Source: CALMEC01 sp964393105
GTDB taxonomy: Bacteria > Actinomycetota > Thermoleophilia > Miltoncostaeales > Miltoncostaeaceae
DNA: 35,436 nt
Reading direction: 5' to 3'
Assembly: GCA_964393105.1 (NCBI GenBank)
Contig: CAYMSM010000033.1
Coordinates: 1 to 35,436, forward strand
A program made the translations under genes and the position numbers. Each line of letters starts with the position of its first letter. Position 1 is the first letter of the stretch. Below, in pieces: positions 25,254 through 33,756 of the stretch. Under the pieces are notes generated by a model. That model had not been told where the DNA came from. It made no database searches and saw only the letters and a list, made by a program, of their open reading frames with translations.

Positions 25254-25685
25254 TCAGGGGGCGTCGAGTCCCATAGCGGCGGGCGTCGCGAACGGCGCGA
25301 GCGCCGCATCCCGATCGTCGCGACGCACCGCCAGCTCAAGCAGAAAACCGCCAGCGGCGACGGAGATCACCACCGGCTCGGATCCGAGCCGCTTCCCCTC
25401 GCCGGGAGCTGCCGGCCGCGGGTCGCCCTTGACCTGGTCGATCGGGATGACCCGGCTCGCGGCCATGAACGGCGCGGGTGAGAAGACGAGCACATCGCGA
25501 ACCCACCGCATGCGACCCGTCCTCCACTTCGTCGCCAGCCCTTCCACCTCGCCTTCGACCACGCGGATGCGGCATGGAACCGCGCCGTGTCGCGCGAGCC
25601 AGCGGCGCCGGAGAAGCAGCGTCACGACGGCCGCGACGATGACGACGAGGTCGACGCCGAGGACCGCGAGCAGGACGATCAGCAT
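25254..25685 (-). CDS. DUF2550-like membrane-anchored protein
   Basis: A 143-residue protein with one N-terminal membrane segment (about residues 2-25, LIVLLAVLGVDLVVIVAAVVTLLL), then a basic stop RRRW and a soluble domain. The soluble part, GAVPCRIRVVEGEVEG to WRTGRMRWVRDVLVFSPAPFMAASRVIPID, resembles DUF2550, an actinobacterial family of unknown role. The ATG at 25685 overlaps the end of the sulfatase-like fragment (ATGCTGA). It converges on the META gene, with the MITE-like element between. Confidence 0.7.
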   Translation of the reverse strand: MLIVLLAVLGVDLVVIVAAVVTLLLRRRWLARHGAVPCRIRVVEGEVEGLATKWRTGRMRWVRDVLVFSPAPFMAASRVIPIDQVKGDPRPAAPGEGKRLGSEPVVISVAAGGFLLELAVRRDDRDAALAPFATPAAMGLDAP

Positions 25686-26008
25686 GGTCTCACCGGCGTG
25701 CCGTCGCGATCGCGAACCGCTCCTCGAAGCGAGATCAACTGGTCGAGGTCCCCGGCGGTGTGGTCGTCGCTCACAGTCGACGCCGCGTCGGAGCCGACGT
25801 CGGCCCCCTCGTCCACGGAGAAGGGCATCGGAGCCGTACCCTCGCGCGACCCTCCCCCAACCTTGCCGACGTCGACCGAGAGAGTGCCGCCCTTGGCGAG
25901 GGCGCCGTCGTCGTCGTCGAACCCCATGCGAACCTGGTGCGTGCCGGCAGGAACCGCCGGCACGCCCGCGACCTCGAACCGCTGGACGCCGAGCAGGTGA
26001 AGCGGCAC
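25679..26008 (-). pseudogene. Truncated C-terminal fragment of a second arylsulfatase
   Basis: An open frame of 109 codons beginning at a GTG. Residues 3 to about 85 (26002 down to 25754) match the C-terminal beta domain found in large bacterial arylsulfatases: LLGVQRFEVAG, VPAGTHQVRMGF, GGTLSVDVGKVGGG, PMPFSVDEGADVGSD, TVSDDHTA. The same pattern, VPAG-x-H near GKG and a VG-x-P-x-VG-x-D run, is present but divergent in the intact sulfatase directly upstream. The catalytic domain and the last strands are missing, and an in-frame TAG lies just before the match. I read it as a decayed remnant rather than a working gene, although its stop overlaps the next start. Confidence 0.65.
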
Positions 26009-26092
26009 GTCAGCCTATCGCCCGAGCTGCGTCGGAGCCCGCCAGGATGGCGGCGTCGTTGGTGCCCGGCCGGCGGTGAGCGCACGATTGCC

Positions 26093-28447
26093 TCACTGCC
26101 GCGCCAATGCCATCCGGAACGCCGATTCTGTGTCCTCGATCAGGACTCCGCTCACATCGACGGTGACGCCGTGGATCCGGCCGGTGAACGCGAACGGCGG
26201 CGCGTAGGCCGTGGTGACCGGCGCGCCCGGATCGGCGCCACAGCTCACCGTGCTCAGTAGTCCGATGCTGAGGGGGTTGGTCAACGGGATGTCCGCCTCT
26301 CCCACGAGCGTCTCGTCGATGTACAGCTGCCCACGACCGGGCGCGCCCTTGCCGTGTGCGACATCGGGCTCTCCGGTGACCTCGAACTCGAAGCGCAGCC
26401 TGTGACGCCCCGCCGGCACATCTCGGTCCGAGTCGACCACGGAAACGCTCCGTCCCACGTAGTTGTACGCGTAGCGCAACCTCCCGTCTTGCACGAAGAG
26501 GGAGTAGCCGCCGTCGTTCCCTCCCTGGGAGAGAAGGACACCCTCGGCACCGCCCTTCGGAATCTCGACGTCGGCAGTCACGCTGTACGGCCGATTGAGC
26601 AAACTTGGTATCGCGTTCGTCGGCACCGGCTGAGTGCCCGGGTAGACCGTGAATTGCGTGCGATCCACGCTGATCTTCGGACGCTCGTCGACGAACCGCA
26701 GAACGCCGCGCGAGTCGATCGGCAGCACGTGGTACTTGCCGGCCTCGACGTACCACATGCCGATCATCTCGATCAGTCGCGCCCGATGGTCCTTCGCGAT
26801 GTTGTGGTTCTCGGCGAAGTCCTCGGCCACGTGGTACAGCTCCCAGCCGCCTGCGTCGAGCTCGGTGAGCTTGTCCGCGTCGATGGGGGCGCCGAAGAAC
26901 ATGCCGGCCTCTTTGAACGACGGCCCGGGCCAGGGGGACACCGCACGCCAGCCGTCGTGGTAGATGGATCGATGGCCCATCATCTCGAAGTACTGGGTCA
27001 GGTGCTTGGTGGACGCGCTCGCGCCGTCGAACGTGTGAGCGAAGCTGAGCCCTTCCACGGGCGATTGCGTCACGCCCCTGATCGACGCGGGGCTCTCGAC
27101 GCCCAGCGCCTCGAGCACGGTCGGCAGCATGTCGATGGCATGGGCGTACTGCGTTCGGACCTTCCCTTTGGCCTTGATGCCCTTCGGCCAGTGGACGATG
27201 AACGGGTCGCTGATACCGCCCCGATAGGTCTCGCGCTTCCACCGTCGGAACGGCGTGTTGCCGGCCCACGTCCAGCCCCACGCGTAGTGATTGTTCAACT
27301 CCGGCCCGCCGAGCCGGTCGATGGCCGCCAGGTTCTCTTCGAGCGAGGCGGCTACGTTGTTGAAGAACAGGGCCTCGTTGACCATCCCCGTCGGGCCGCC
27401 CTCGGAGCTGGCACCGTTGTCCGAGATCACCATGATGAGCGTGTTGTCGAGCTCACCCAACGTCTGGAGGAACTCGATGAGCCGGCCGATGTTGTGGTCG
27501 GTGTGGCTGAGGAAGCCGGCGAACACCTCCATCATCCGGGCGTACAGCCGCTTCTCGCCGGCCGGCAGCCGGCTCCAGCGAGGCACGTCGGGATCGTGGC
27601 GCGACAGCTCGCCGTCGGCGGGAACGATGCCGAGCTTCTTCTGACGCTCGAACGTCTGCTCGCGGAGCGCTTCCCATCCCGCATCGAAGGCGCCCGCGTA
27701 CTTGTCGGCCCACTCCCTCGGCACGTGGTGGGGCGCATGACATGCGCCGGGGCAGAAGTACATGAAGAACGGCTTGGTGGGGGCGACCTGCTTGCCGTCG
27801 GCGATGAAGGAGATCGCCTTGTCGACCAGGTCCTCGGTGAGGTGGTAGCCCTCCTCCGGTGTCCGCTCCGCCTCGACGGTGTGGTTGTCATAGATGAGCT
27901 CCGGGTAGTACTGGTGGGTCTCACCGCCCATGAACCCGTAGAACCGCTCGAACCCGCGGCCAAGCGGCCAGCGATCGTAGGGGCCGGCCGCCGAGATCTG
28001 GTCAGCCGGTGTCAGGTGCCACTTGCCGATCGCATAGGTGTTGTATCCCTGCCCCTGCAGGACCTCGGAGAGGAGCCCGTTCTCGAAGGGGATGTTGCCG
28101 TTCCCGCCGGGATATCCGGTCGAGCCCTCGGTGATGCATGACATGGCGTTCGAGTGGTGGTTCCTGCCCGTCATGATGCAGGAGCGCGTCGGTGAGCAGA
28201 GCGCCGTGGTATGCATGTTGTTGTAGCGGAGGCCGTTCTTCGCGAGGCGATCCAGCACGGGCGTCCGGCTGGGACCACCGAAGCACCCGATCTGCCCGAA
28301 GCCCACGTCGTCCAGGACGATGAACAGCACGTTCGGGGCGCCTTCCCTGGCGCGCAGCGGTCTGGGCCACGCTGGCTCCGATACGTCGAACGTCCGGCCG
28401 ATGACTCCACCGAATGCGGAACCGGGGTTGTACTCCGTGAGTGCCAT
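26093..28447 (-). CDS. Arylsulfatase (formylglycine type I sulfatase)
   Basis: A 784-residue sulfatase that hydrolyses sulfate esters. Near the start are the metal ligands in VLFIVLDDVGFG (Asp46-Asp47) and the signature CSPTR (84-88), whose cysteine must become formylglycine through an FGE-type enzyme. GRNHHSN follows, then HAPHHVPREW, VISDNGASSEGG (metal Asp/Asn) and WKRETYRGGISDPFIVHWPKG. Residues about 600-784 form a C-terminal beta domain. There is no signal peptide, as in the cytosolic-type PAW-motif arylsulfatases (here SEPAWPRP). The ATG at 28447 has GGAGGAG 6 nt upstream; the longer reading is not needed. No FGE gene is in the window. The physiological substrate is unknown; sulfate scavenging is a fair guess. 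Confidence 0.95.
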   Translation of the reverse strand: MALTEYNPGSAFGGVIGRTFDVSEPAWPRPLRAREGAPNVLFIVLDDVGFGQIGCFGGPSRTPVLDRLAKNGLRYNNMHTTALCSPTRSCIMTGRNHHSNAMSCITEGSTGYPGGNGNIPFENGLLSEVLQGQGYNTYAIGKWHLTPADQISAAGPYDRWPLGRGFERFYGFMGGETHQYYPELIYDNHTVEAERTPEEGYHLTEDLVDKAISFIADGKQVAPTKPFFMYFCPGACHAPHHVPREWADKYAGAFDAGWEALREQTFERQKKLGIVPADGELSRHDPDVPRWSRLPAGEKRLYARMMEVFAGFLSHTDHNIGRLIEFLQTLGELDNTLIMVISDNGASSEGGPTGMVNEALFFNNVAASLEENLAAIDRLGGPELNNHYAWGWTWAGNTPFRRWKRETYRGGISDPFIVHWPKGIKAKGKVRTQYAHAIDMLPTVLEALGVESPASIRGVTQSPVEGLSFAHTFDGASASTKHLTQYFEMMGHRSIYHDGWRAVSPWPGPSFKEAGMFFGAPIDADKLTELDAGGWELYHVAEDFAENHNIAKDHRARLIEMIGMWYVEAGKYHVLPIDSRGVLRFVDERPKISVDRTQFTVYPGTQPVPTNAIPSLLNRPYSVTADVEIPKGGAEGVLLSQGGNDGGYSLFVQDGRLRYAYNYVGRSVSVVDSDRDVPAGRHRLRFEFEVTGEPDVAHGKGAPGRGQLYIDETLVGEADIPLTNPLSIGLLSTVSCGADPGAPVTTAYAPPFAFTGRIHGVTVDVSGVLIEDTESAFRMALARQ

Positions 28448-28748
28448 TCTGAACTCCTCCTCCGAGTGGACAGTCGGTGATCGCTGGCCCTCCCCGGGCC
28501 GCATCCAGCTCAATGGATCGTCACAGCGCGTGATCCTCCCGGACCCTATATCCCCCCGCTGGTTGCCTGCCCGAGGGCGGCTCTCCGGGTGATCCGCCCC
28601 GATGGCGGCGGCGGCGGGAACGCCCCCACCGAGCAGGTGCCGTAATAGCCGTCCGCGCCCGTGCTCTCACCGGGGAACTCGGGCCGCAGGTCGAAGGGCT
28701 CGCGCCACGAGGTGTGACGGTCCCACGAGCCCGGGTAGTGTGCGGCCG
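28448..28748. other. Divergent promoter region, sulfatase / Vps62 gene
   Basis: A 301-bp gap between divergent starts. It should hold both promoters. I see the sulfatase ribosome site at its left edge but no convincing -35/-10 pair or operator repeat. The open frame that crosses it is arginine-rich and I treat it as non-coding. Confidence 0.4.
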
Positions 28749-30725
28749 ATGCCCGCCACCGTCGTCACCCGCCGAGGCCGGAGCTGTGGGCACCGCGCCC
28801 TGATTCTGATCCTGGTCCTGGCCGGACTGCTCGCCCTCGTGGCCATGGCGCTCCGGACCCCGCCCGCCTCGGCCTCCGACGCCTCCGCCGCCGAGATCGC
28901 CCTGGCGCGCGAGTATGCCCCGGTGGTGCGGCTGAAGGAGCAGCCGGGCTCGTGCGGCATCGGCGAGCCCTACCGGCCTACGGACGTCAACGTGCTGATG
29001 GGCAGCGACGACGTCGCGCTCCGGGGCCCCTGGGACGCCACCAACATCGTGAAGGTGGCTCCGACGGTGGACGACCTGCGGCGCGGGCTCTTTGACTATC
29101 ACCTCGACTTCCCCGGCGACGCGCTCCAGCCAGAGTGCGACTTCGAGGCGTGGGAGCAGAGCCTCACGGCCGCCGGCCGGCCCACGACCTACGCGCGCGT
29201 CGTCGCGGAGGCCGGGGTCCCCGGCAGGCTGGCGCTGCAGTACTGGTTCTTCTACACGTTCAACGACTGGAACAACACCCACGAGGGCGACTGGGAGATG
29301 ATCCAGCTCCACTTCGACGCGGACACGCCGGCGCAGGCGCTGACGCGCCCCCCCGTTGAGGTGGGGTACAGCCAGCACTCGAGCGCGGAGCGCGCCCGCT
29401 GGGGCGATGACAAGCTCGAGATCGTCGACGGGACCCACCCGGTCGTGTACCCGGCGGCCGGGTCGCAGGCCAACTTCTTCCGGTCGGAGCTGCATCTCAT
29501 GCGCAGCGCGGCGGAGGGGCTCGGCTGCGACGACACGACTGGGCCCTCGCGCACCATGCGTCCGGACGTGGCCGTGGTCCCCACGGAACCGGCCGCCTAC
29601 CTCAAGGCCTTCCCGTGGCTCGGCTTCAACGGGCGCTGGGGCGAGAAGCAGGTCGCCTTCTTTAACGGGCCCGTCGGCCCGAACCGGGCGCTCCGGTGGA
29701 CGCGCCCCTTCACCTGGGCGGAGCAAAGCTGGCGGAGCCAGACCTTCACCGTCCCGGCGAGCGAGGCGGTGGGGACCAAGGCCACCGACTTCTTCTGCGG
29801 TGCGGTCGCCGGCGGCTCGAGGCTGCTGCGCCAACTCAAGATCAACCCGGGCCGCACGGCGTTCGTGATCGGCGGGTTGGTGCTGCTGCTCCTCTGGCCG
29901 CTCGCGCGCACCCGGTGGCAGCCCTCGTCCCCGCTGGGCCTCGCCCGCCGCCGCGCGTGGGGACAGCTGATCACGACTTCCGGCCGGATGTTCGCCAGCC
30001 GTCCCCGGCTCTTTCTCGGCATCGGCCTCCTGTTCGTCCCCCTCGGCCTCCTCATCACCCTCCTGCAGTGGCTGCTCTTCCGGGTGACGGCGCTGGCGCC
30101 CCTCGTCGACGAGGCGGGCGAGCGTCACGTGATCGTCGACAGCCTGGCCCTCGGCCTGGGCCTGGTGTTCACGCTGCTCGGCTTGGCGGTGGTGCAGGCC
30201 GTCACCGCGCGGGCGCTGGTCGAGATCGACGCAGGTCGTCCGGTGAGCGTCCTCGCGGCCTACCGCTGGGTGCTGCGCCACGTGCGGCCGCTCGCGGTCG
30301 CCCTGGCCATTGCGATCGCGGTGCAGGTGGTACTCGACCTGACCATCGTGCTGATCCCGGTGGCCGTCTTCCTGCTCATCCGGTGGTCGCTGCTTGGCGT
30401 GGTCGTCGGTGTCGAGGGTGACCCTCGGCCCGGCGCGTTGCGCCGCAGCGCCGCGCTCACCCGCGGGCACTGGTGGCGGACGGCGAGCATCGCAGCGGGG
30501 GTGACCGGGCTCGCGCTCCTTGCCGGCCCGGCCCTCGGCGTGCTGACGCTGCTCTTCACCGGCGCCACGTTCGACTTCGTCAACCTGATCGCGAGCCTTG
30601 TGTACGTGGTCGCCCTGCCCTTCGCCGCGATCGTGGTCAGCTACCTCTCCTTCGACCTGCGCGTCCGGGCCGAGACGGCGCCGATCGAGGAGCCCGTCGC
30701 AGGCGGGCTGCCAATGGGGATCTGA
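28749..30725 (+). CDS. Vps62-domain protein fused to a multi-TM domain
   Basis: A 658-residue membrane protein. After a signal-like segment (about 16-36) comes an outside domain of about 330 residues with Vps62/DUF946 features: YAPVVRLKEQ near the start, LQYWFFYTFNDWNNTHEGDWEMIQL at the centre and HPVVYPAAGSQANFF. Residues about 375-645 contain six or seven membrane segments with short basic loops (RYRWVLRHVRPLAV-like, LRRSAALTRGHWWR), similar to the membrane domain of some glycerophosphodiester phosphodiesterases and DUF-type proteins. No catalytic motif is clear. The ATG at 28749 is chosen because it directly precedes the signal segment. It stands alone and its role is unknown. Confidence 0.75.
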   Translation: MPATVVTRRGRSCGHRALILILVLAGLLALVAMALRTPPASASDASAAEIALAREYAPVVRLKEQPGSCGIGEPYRPTDVNVLMGSDDVALRGPWDATNIVKVAPTVDDLRRGLFDYHLDFPGDALQPECDFEAWEQSLTAAGRPTTYARVVAEAGVPGRLALQYWFFYTFNDWNNTHEGDWEMIQLHFDADTPAQALTRPPVEVGYSQHSSAERARWGDDKLEIVDGTHPVVYPAAGSQANFFRSELHLMRSAAEGLGCDDTTGPSRTMRPDVAVVPTEPAAYLKAFPWLGFNGRWGEKQVAFFNGPVGPNRALRWTRPFTWAEQSWRSQTFTVPASEAVGTKATDFFCGAVAGGSRLLRQLKINPGRTAFVIGGLVLLLLWPLARTRWQPSSPLGLARRRAWGQLITTSGRMFASRPRLFLGIGLLFVPLGLLITLLQWLLFRVTALAPLVDEAGERHVIVDSLALGLGLVFTLLGLAVVQAVTARALVEIDAGRPVSVLAAYRWVLRHVRPLAVALAIAIAVQVVLDLTIVLIPVAVFLLIRWSLLGVVVGVEGDPRPGALRRSAALTRGHWWRTASIAAGVTGLALLAGPALGVLTLLFTGATFDFVNLIASLVYVVALPFAAIVVSYLSFDLRVRAETAPIEEPVAGGLPMGI

Positions 30726-31144
30726 CGCGGCCGGTTGCGCCCGGTGAAGGGCGTCGGTGAGCAGGCCGGCTTGACGACCAGCGGCGAGTTCCTCGCTGAT
30801 CGCACCAGCGGCCCTTCGACCGTGCCGCGACCTACGCGATGGCGACGGCGTGTCTGACGAGCAGGTCGACGAGCCTCCGGACCGATCGGGAATTTGCCCT
30901 TCTCAGGGATCTCAACACCGTTGCTCAGGCGCCAACCTCTCAGATCCTGAAGCGACAACACCCCACCCCCTCACCGGGGAGGCCCGGCGATGCGACCAGC
31001 AACCGAAACTCGTTGTCACTCAGCGGGGCGCGTGTGACGACCTAGCGAGATGACACTCGCGTGCCCGAGTGTTCAGGAATATTCCCTGAGCGCGCCGAGT
31101 CGGTCTGGTAGTGACCGGTCCCGCGGGCAGCGTAGATTGCACCG
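30726..31144. other. Intergenic stretch with no confident gene
   Basis: A 419-bp gap between two rightward genes. Two overlapping frames of 67-68 codons near 30839-31053 have no family character and no ribosome site, so I leave them out. A near-palindrome, TCAGGAATATTCCCTGA (31073-31089), lies about 55 bp before the methyltransferase start and could be an operator. Confidence 0.4.
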
Positions 31145-31903
31145 GTGGGCTTCGCTGTCCCTGCCGATGCGTATGACCGCTTCATGGGGAGGTACTCGGT
31201 GCTGCTTTCACCGCAGCTTGCCGACCTCGCCGGGGTGCGCGCTGGTCAGCGAGTGCTCGACGTCGGCTGCGGTCCGGGCGCACTCACGGCCGAGTTGGTC
31301 GAACGGGTAGGGCCATCTGCGGTGTCGGCCGTCGATCCCTCCGAGCAGTTCGTCGCTGCCGCTCGAGCGCGCAATCCGGAAGTCAGCGTGCAGCAAGCGT
31401 CTGCAGAGCAACTGCCGTTCCCGGACCACGCGTTCGACGCGGCCCTCGCTCAACTCGTCGTCCACTTCATGTCGGACCCGGCTGCAGGACTGGCAGAGAT
31501 GAGACGCGTAACGCACCAGGACGGTGTCGTCGCAGCATGCGTCTGGGCCCATGCCGAGGCGCAAGGACCGCTCAGCCCGTTTTGGGAAGCAGCGCGTGAG
31601 ATCGACGCCGAGGTCCAGGACGAATCTGGGCTTGTGGGCTCCCGCGAGGGCGACCTGTCCCAGCTGTTCAAGTCTGCAGGGCTATCCGCGATCGAGGAGA
31701 CGGCTCTATCGGTCAGCGTCGAGCACCCGAGCTTCGAGGAGTGGTGGGAACCGTTCACCCTCGGCGTCGGACCCGCAGGCTCCCACGTGGCCGGGCTCGA
31801 TACAGAACGGCGAGCGCAGCTGCGCGAGCACTGTCGCGCCCTGCTCCCCGACCCTCCGTTCGTACTCACTGCGCGCGCATGGACGGCCCGCGGCCTCGCG
31901 TAG
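31145..31903 (+). CDS. SAM-dependent methyltransferase
   Basis: A 252-residue methyltransferase of the UbiE/class I type. The start AYDRFMGRYSVLLSPQLADLAG is usual for this group. The SAM loop LDVGCGPGALTAEL, the acidic residue in AVDPSEQFV, then ASAEQLPFPDHAFDAALAQLVVHF and MRRVTHQDGVVAACVW follow. A C-terminal region with FEEWWEPFTLGVGPAG is shared by a subgroup that acts on small organic substrates. The GTG start at 31145 places the family start at residue 1. Its last 454 bp are overlapped on the other strand by the extended reading frame of the DUF2652 gene. Confidence 0.87.
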   Translation: MGFAVPADAYDRFMGRYSVLLSPQLADLAGVRAGQRVLDVGCGPGALTAELVERVGPSAVSAVDPSEQFVAAARARNPEVSVQQASAEQLPFPDHAFDAALAQLVVHFMSDPAAGLAEMRRVTHQDGVVAACVWAHAEAQGPLSPFWEAAREIDAEVQDESGLVGSREGDLSQLFKSAGLSAIEETALSVSVEHPSFEEWWEPFTLGVGPAGSHVAGLDTERRAQLREHCRALLPDPPFVLTARAWTARGLA

Positions 31904-32595
31904 CGCAGGCTTCCGACGACAACCTCTACCGGGCGTGGACCCGTGCGCTTCGAAAGGCGGGGCTTCGGCACCAGTTCCTGCTCGACGCTGTGGCTGCGGT
32001 CACGGAGGGAAGCCTCGGAGTGCCTGAAAACCTGGTCCGTCATCAGGACGTACTCCTGGACCGGCACGGCATTCTTGAGCAGCTGATGTACAGCGATCAC
32101 GTCCACACCGGAGAGGTTCATCCTACGCTTGAACCTCTGCACTGCTACCTCGCCGATGTGCGCGACGAACTTGACCGTCAGATCGCCTGCCTGACGGCAG
32201 GCATCGCAGTTGCACATGCTAAGCGCCACCATGCGCTGCTGCTCGACGTGAAAGGCTCGGTGCATCGCCAGAGATTGCGCGGCGGCAACTTTCGCCAAGG
32301 CGGCTTCCCCGCGATCGGCTGCTGGGACGTAGAAGAGGGCGGCGTCGCCCTCGAACTGCACGAGCCTCACCCCGTCGGCGGTCTCGGCCACGGCCTTCAG
32401 AAGACGGCCCGTGATCTCCTGAGAGTGCGCGAGGCTCAATCGATGCGGCCTCATGAAACGCGTATAGCCGCCGATGTCGCCGGTGAGCAGGAGGGCCCGC
32501 CCGGGCTCGCTGTCCAACCTAGCCTCCACGTCAGACGTCGGTACGAGCGACGACAATGTGCGGCGGAAGAACTTGCCACTCCGGTCAAGGCGCAC
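31450..32595 (-). CDS. DUF2652 protein, reading frame extended at its C-terminus
   Basis: Residues about 30-225 match DUF2652, a cyclase-fold family of unknown role: LLLTGDIGGYTRFMRPHRLSLAHSQEITGRLL, VRLVQFEGDAALFYVP, MCNCDACRQAGDLTVKFVAHIGEVAVQRF and LSGVDVIAVHQLLKNAVPVQEYVLM. Known members end soon after that block. Here the frame stays open for about 150 more residues that are Ser/Arg/Thr-rich and antisense to the methyltransferase gene. This suggests that the normal stop was lost, or that a frameshift lies near 31900-31950. The start is GTG at 32595 with no strong ribosome site. The domain itself looks intact; the tail is probably not functional. Confidence 0.75.
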   Translation of the reverse strand: MRLDRSGKFFRRTLSSLVPTSDVEARLDSEPGRALLLTGDIGGYTRFMRPHRLSLAHSQEITGRLLKAVAETADGVRLVQFEGDAALFYVPAADRGEAALAKVAAAQSLAMHRAFHVEQQRMVALSMCNCDACRQAGDLTVKFVAHIGEVAVQRFKRRMNLSGVDVIAVHQLLKNAVPVQEYVLMTDQVFRHSEASLRDRSHSVEQELVPKPRLSKRTGPRPVEVVVGSLRYARPRAVHARAVSTNGGSGSRARQCSRSCARRSVSSPATWEPAGPTPRVNGSHHSSKLGCSTLTDRAVSSIADSPADLNSWDRSPSREPTSPDSSWTSASISRAASQNGLSGPCASAWAQTHAATTPSWCVTRLISASPAAGSDMKWTTS

Positions 32596-32733
32596 GCTGC
32601 CCGCGGGCGGTCCTCATCATCCTGCCGAGGGAAGGTGTGCACCACAGTTGGCGCGCGGGTCCGCCTGGCTCCCTCGGCTCTTGCCGCATCCTTACGCGGC
32701 TGAGACGATGCGTCCCGAACAGGGGGGAGCGCG

Positions 32734-33132
32734 ATGAACGCCTACACGATCTGCCATATCGACGAGGTGCCCGACGTGTTCGGCGATCACTACCCCGGCG
32801 AGATGCGCATGTTCACGGGTCCGCTGGGCTGCGAGCAGGTCGCCTTCACCTACCGGCGCATGCCGCAGCACACGGGCGGGAAGGGCGGATACGGTCATCG
32901 CCACGCGACCCAGGAAGAGATCTACTTCGTCATGTCCGGACGGCTGCAGTTCAAGCTCGATGACGCTGTGGTCGAGCTCGGGCCGGGCACCGCCGTGCGC
33001 GTGGCCCCGCAGGTCGTTCGGTCGGTCTGGAACGACGAGCCGGGGGACGCCGAACTTGTCATCTGCTCCGTGAGGCTCGCCGACCCGAGCGGCGACGTCG
33101 AAACCGTCCCGGACTTCTGGCCCGTCGAGTAG
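32734..33132 (+). CDS. Cupin-domain protein
   Basis: A 132-residue single cupin. Motif 1 is G-x2-HRH-x3-E (GGYGHRHATQEEIYFVMSGRLQF) and motif 2 is the region ELGPGTAVRVAPQVVRSVWN, where the usual histidine is replaced by Gln/Val. A metal could still be held by the two histidines and the glutamate of motif 1. Such small cupins serve as isomerases, dioxygenases or binding proteins; the substrate is not evident. The ATG at 32734 has GGGGGGAGCG shortly upstream. It is a single gene. Confidence 0.88.
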   Translation: MNAYTICHIDEVPDVFGDHYPGEMRMFTGPLGCEQVAFTYRRMPQHTGGKGGYGHRHATQEEIYFVMSGRLQFKLDDAVVELGPGTAVRVAPQVVRSVWNDEPGDAELVICSVRLADPSGDVETVPDFWPVE

Positions 33133-33476
33133 TGCCGATCCGGCAATTCGCCGTTTGGCCAACAAGGTGGGCAACAGCCCCACCATTGCCTCTTCCTTGG
33201 TCCCGATCTCGGACACCCCCGATCCATGCTCCCGGCCTCGGGAGAGGACGGAATGGGAGGGGGTCCATTTCCTCTCGGCCCCTGCCCTCCGTGCGGGTCC
33301 CATCCATGTTCACCGGCGCTCGCGCACAGTCCCTTGGAACGGGCCGGGCACGGGACCACAGCGGCAGCGTGGGCCCACGCTTTGAGGGCACAGCTGTGGG
33401 CACAGCGGCAAAATTGTCCCGATCGCGGGACACTGAGGGCAACAAAAAAGCCCGCCTGAGCGGGCGTTTCGAGTAA
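33133..33476. other. Intergenic stretch left of the tRNA-Arg remnant
   Basis: A 344-bp gap holding no gene I can support; several frames are open but arginine- and serine-rich. Its only clear element is the terminator at 33442-33466, which belongs to the leftward tRNA. Confidence 0.5.
33442..33466 (-). terminator. Intrinsic terminator of the tRNA-Arg gene
   Basis: On the minus strand a 6-bp stem, GCCCGC with GCGGGC around a 4-nt loop (33450-33465), is followed by six T's (33444-33449) and more T/G. It lies 11 nt past the 3' end of the tRNA-Arg remnant, in the right direction to end its transcript. Confidence 0.8.
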
Positions 33477-33518
33477 CGCGCCAGACAGGATTCGAACCTG
33501 TGACCTTCGGTTTCGTAG
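33477..33518 (-). other. Attachment site: 3' half of tRNA-Arg(ACG)
   Basis: On the minus strand this holds the anticodon loop CTACGAA (anticodon ACG), the 3' anticodon stem strand ACCGA, AGGTC, the T-arm ACAGG-TTCGAAT-CCTGT and the acceptor strand CTGGCGC plus G. The 5' half is missing: the bases before the loop do not pair with ACCGA, and no D-arm or GCGCCAG strand is found. With an integrase 0.9 kb to the right, this is most simply an att site made by insertion into the tRNA gene. The intact tRNA should be at the far right end of the island, outside the window. Confidence 0.78.
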
Positions 33519-33756
33519 GTGACCCCGACCGTTTCGGCCAGTTTGGGGCGACCTGAGTTCTCCCTGCTAATCGCCCGATTTCGACTGGTCAACCTGATCG
33601 CCGCTTTCGGGCTGATTCGGCCCCTTGTGTTGACCGTTTGTTGACCCGCCCGTGGCAGCAGACGCGATTTCCTCCGTGGGCGCGATCATGTATTTCGTGA
33701 ACGTGAGTAGATCCGGCGCTCACCGGAGACACGGGACGCGACTATGAGCGCTTGGA

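Noticed and set aside
26354..28141. 595-codon plus-strand frame opposite the arylsulfatase gene
   Set aside because: The sulfatase on the other strand has all catalytic motifs; this frame has none.
28521..30470. 649-codon minus-strand frame opposite the Vps62 fusion gene
   Set aside because: Glu/Arg/Gly-rich shadow with no domain, lacking a ribosome site; the plus-strand protein has signal and membrane segments.
31741..32703. 320-codon plus-strand frame over the DUF2652 gene
   Set aside because: It is antisense to a clear DUF2652 domain and has no recognisable motif.
33477..33560. Complete tRNA gene on the minus strand
   Set aside because: The 5' half is absent: no D-arm, no acceptor 5' strand and no pairing for the anticodon stem.
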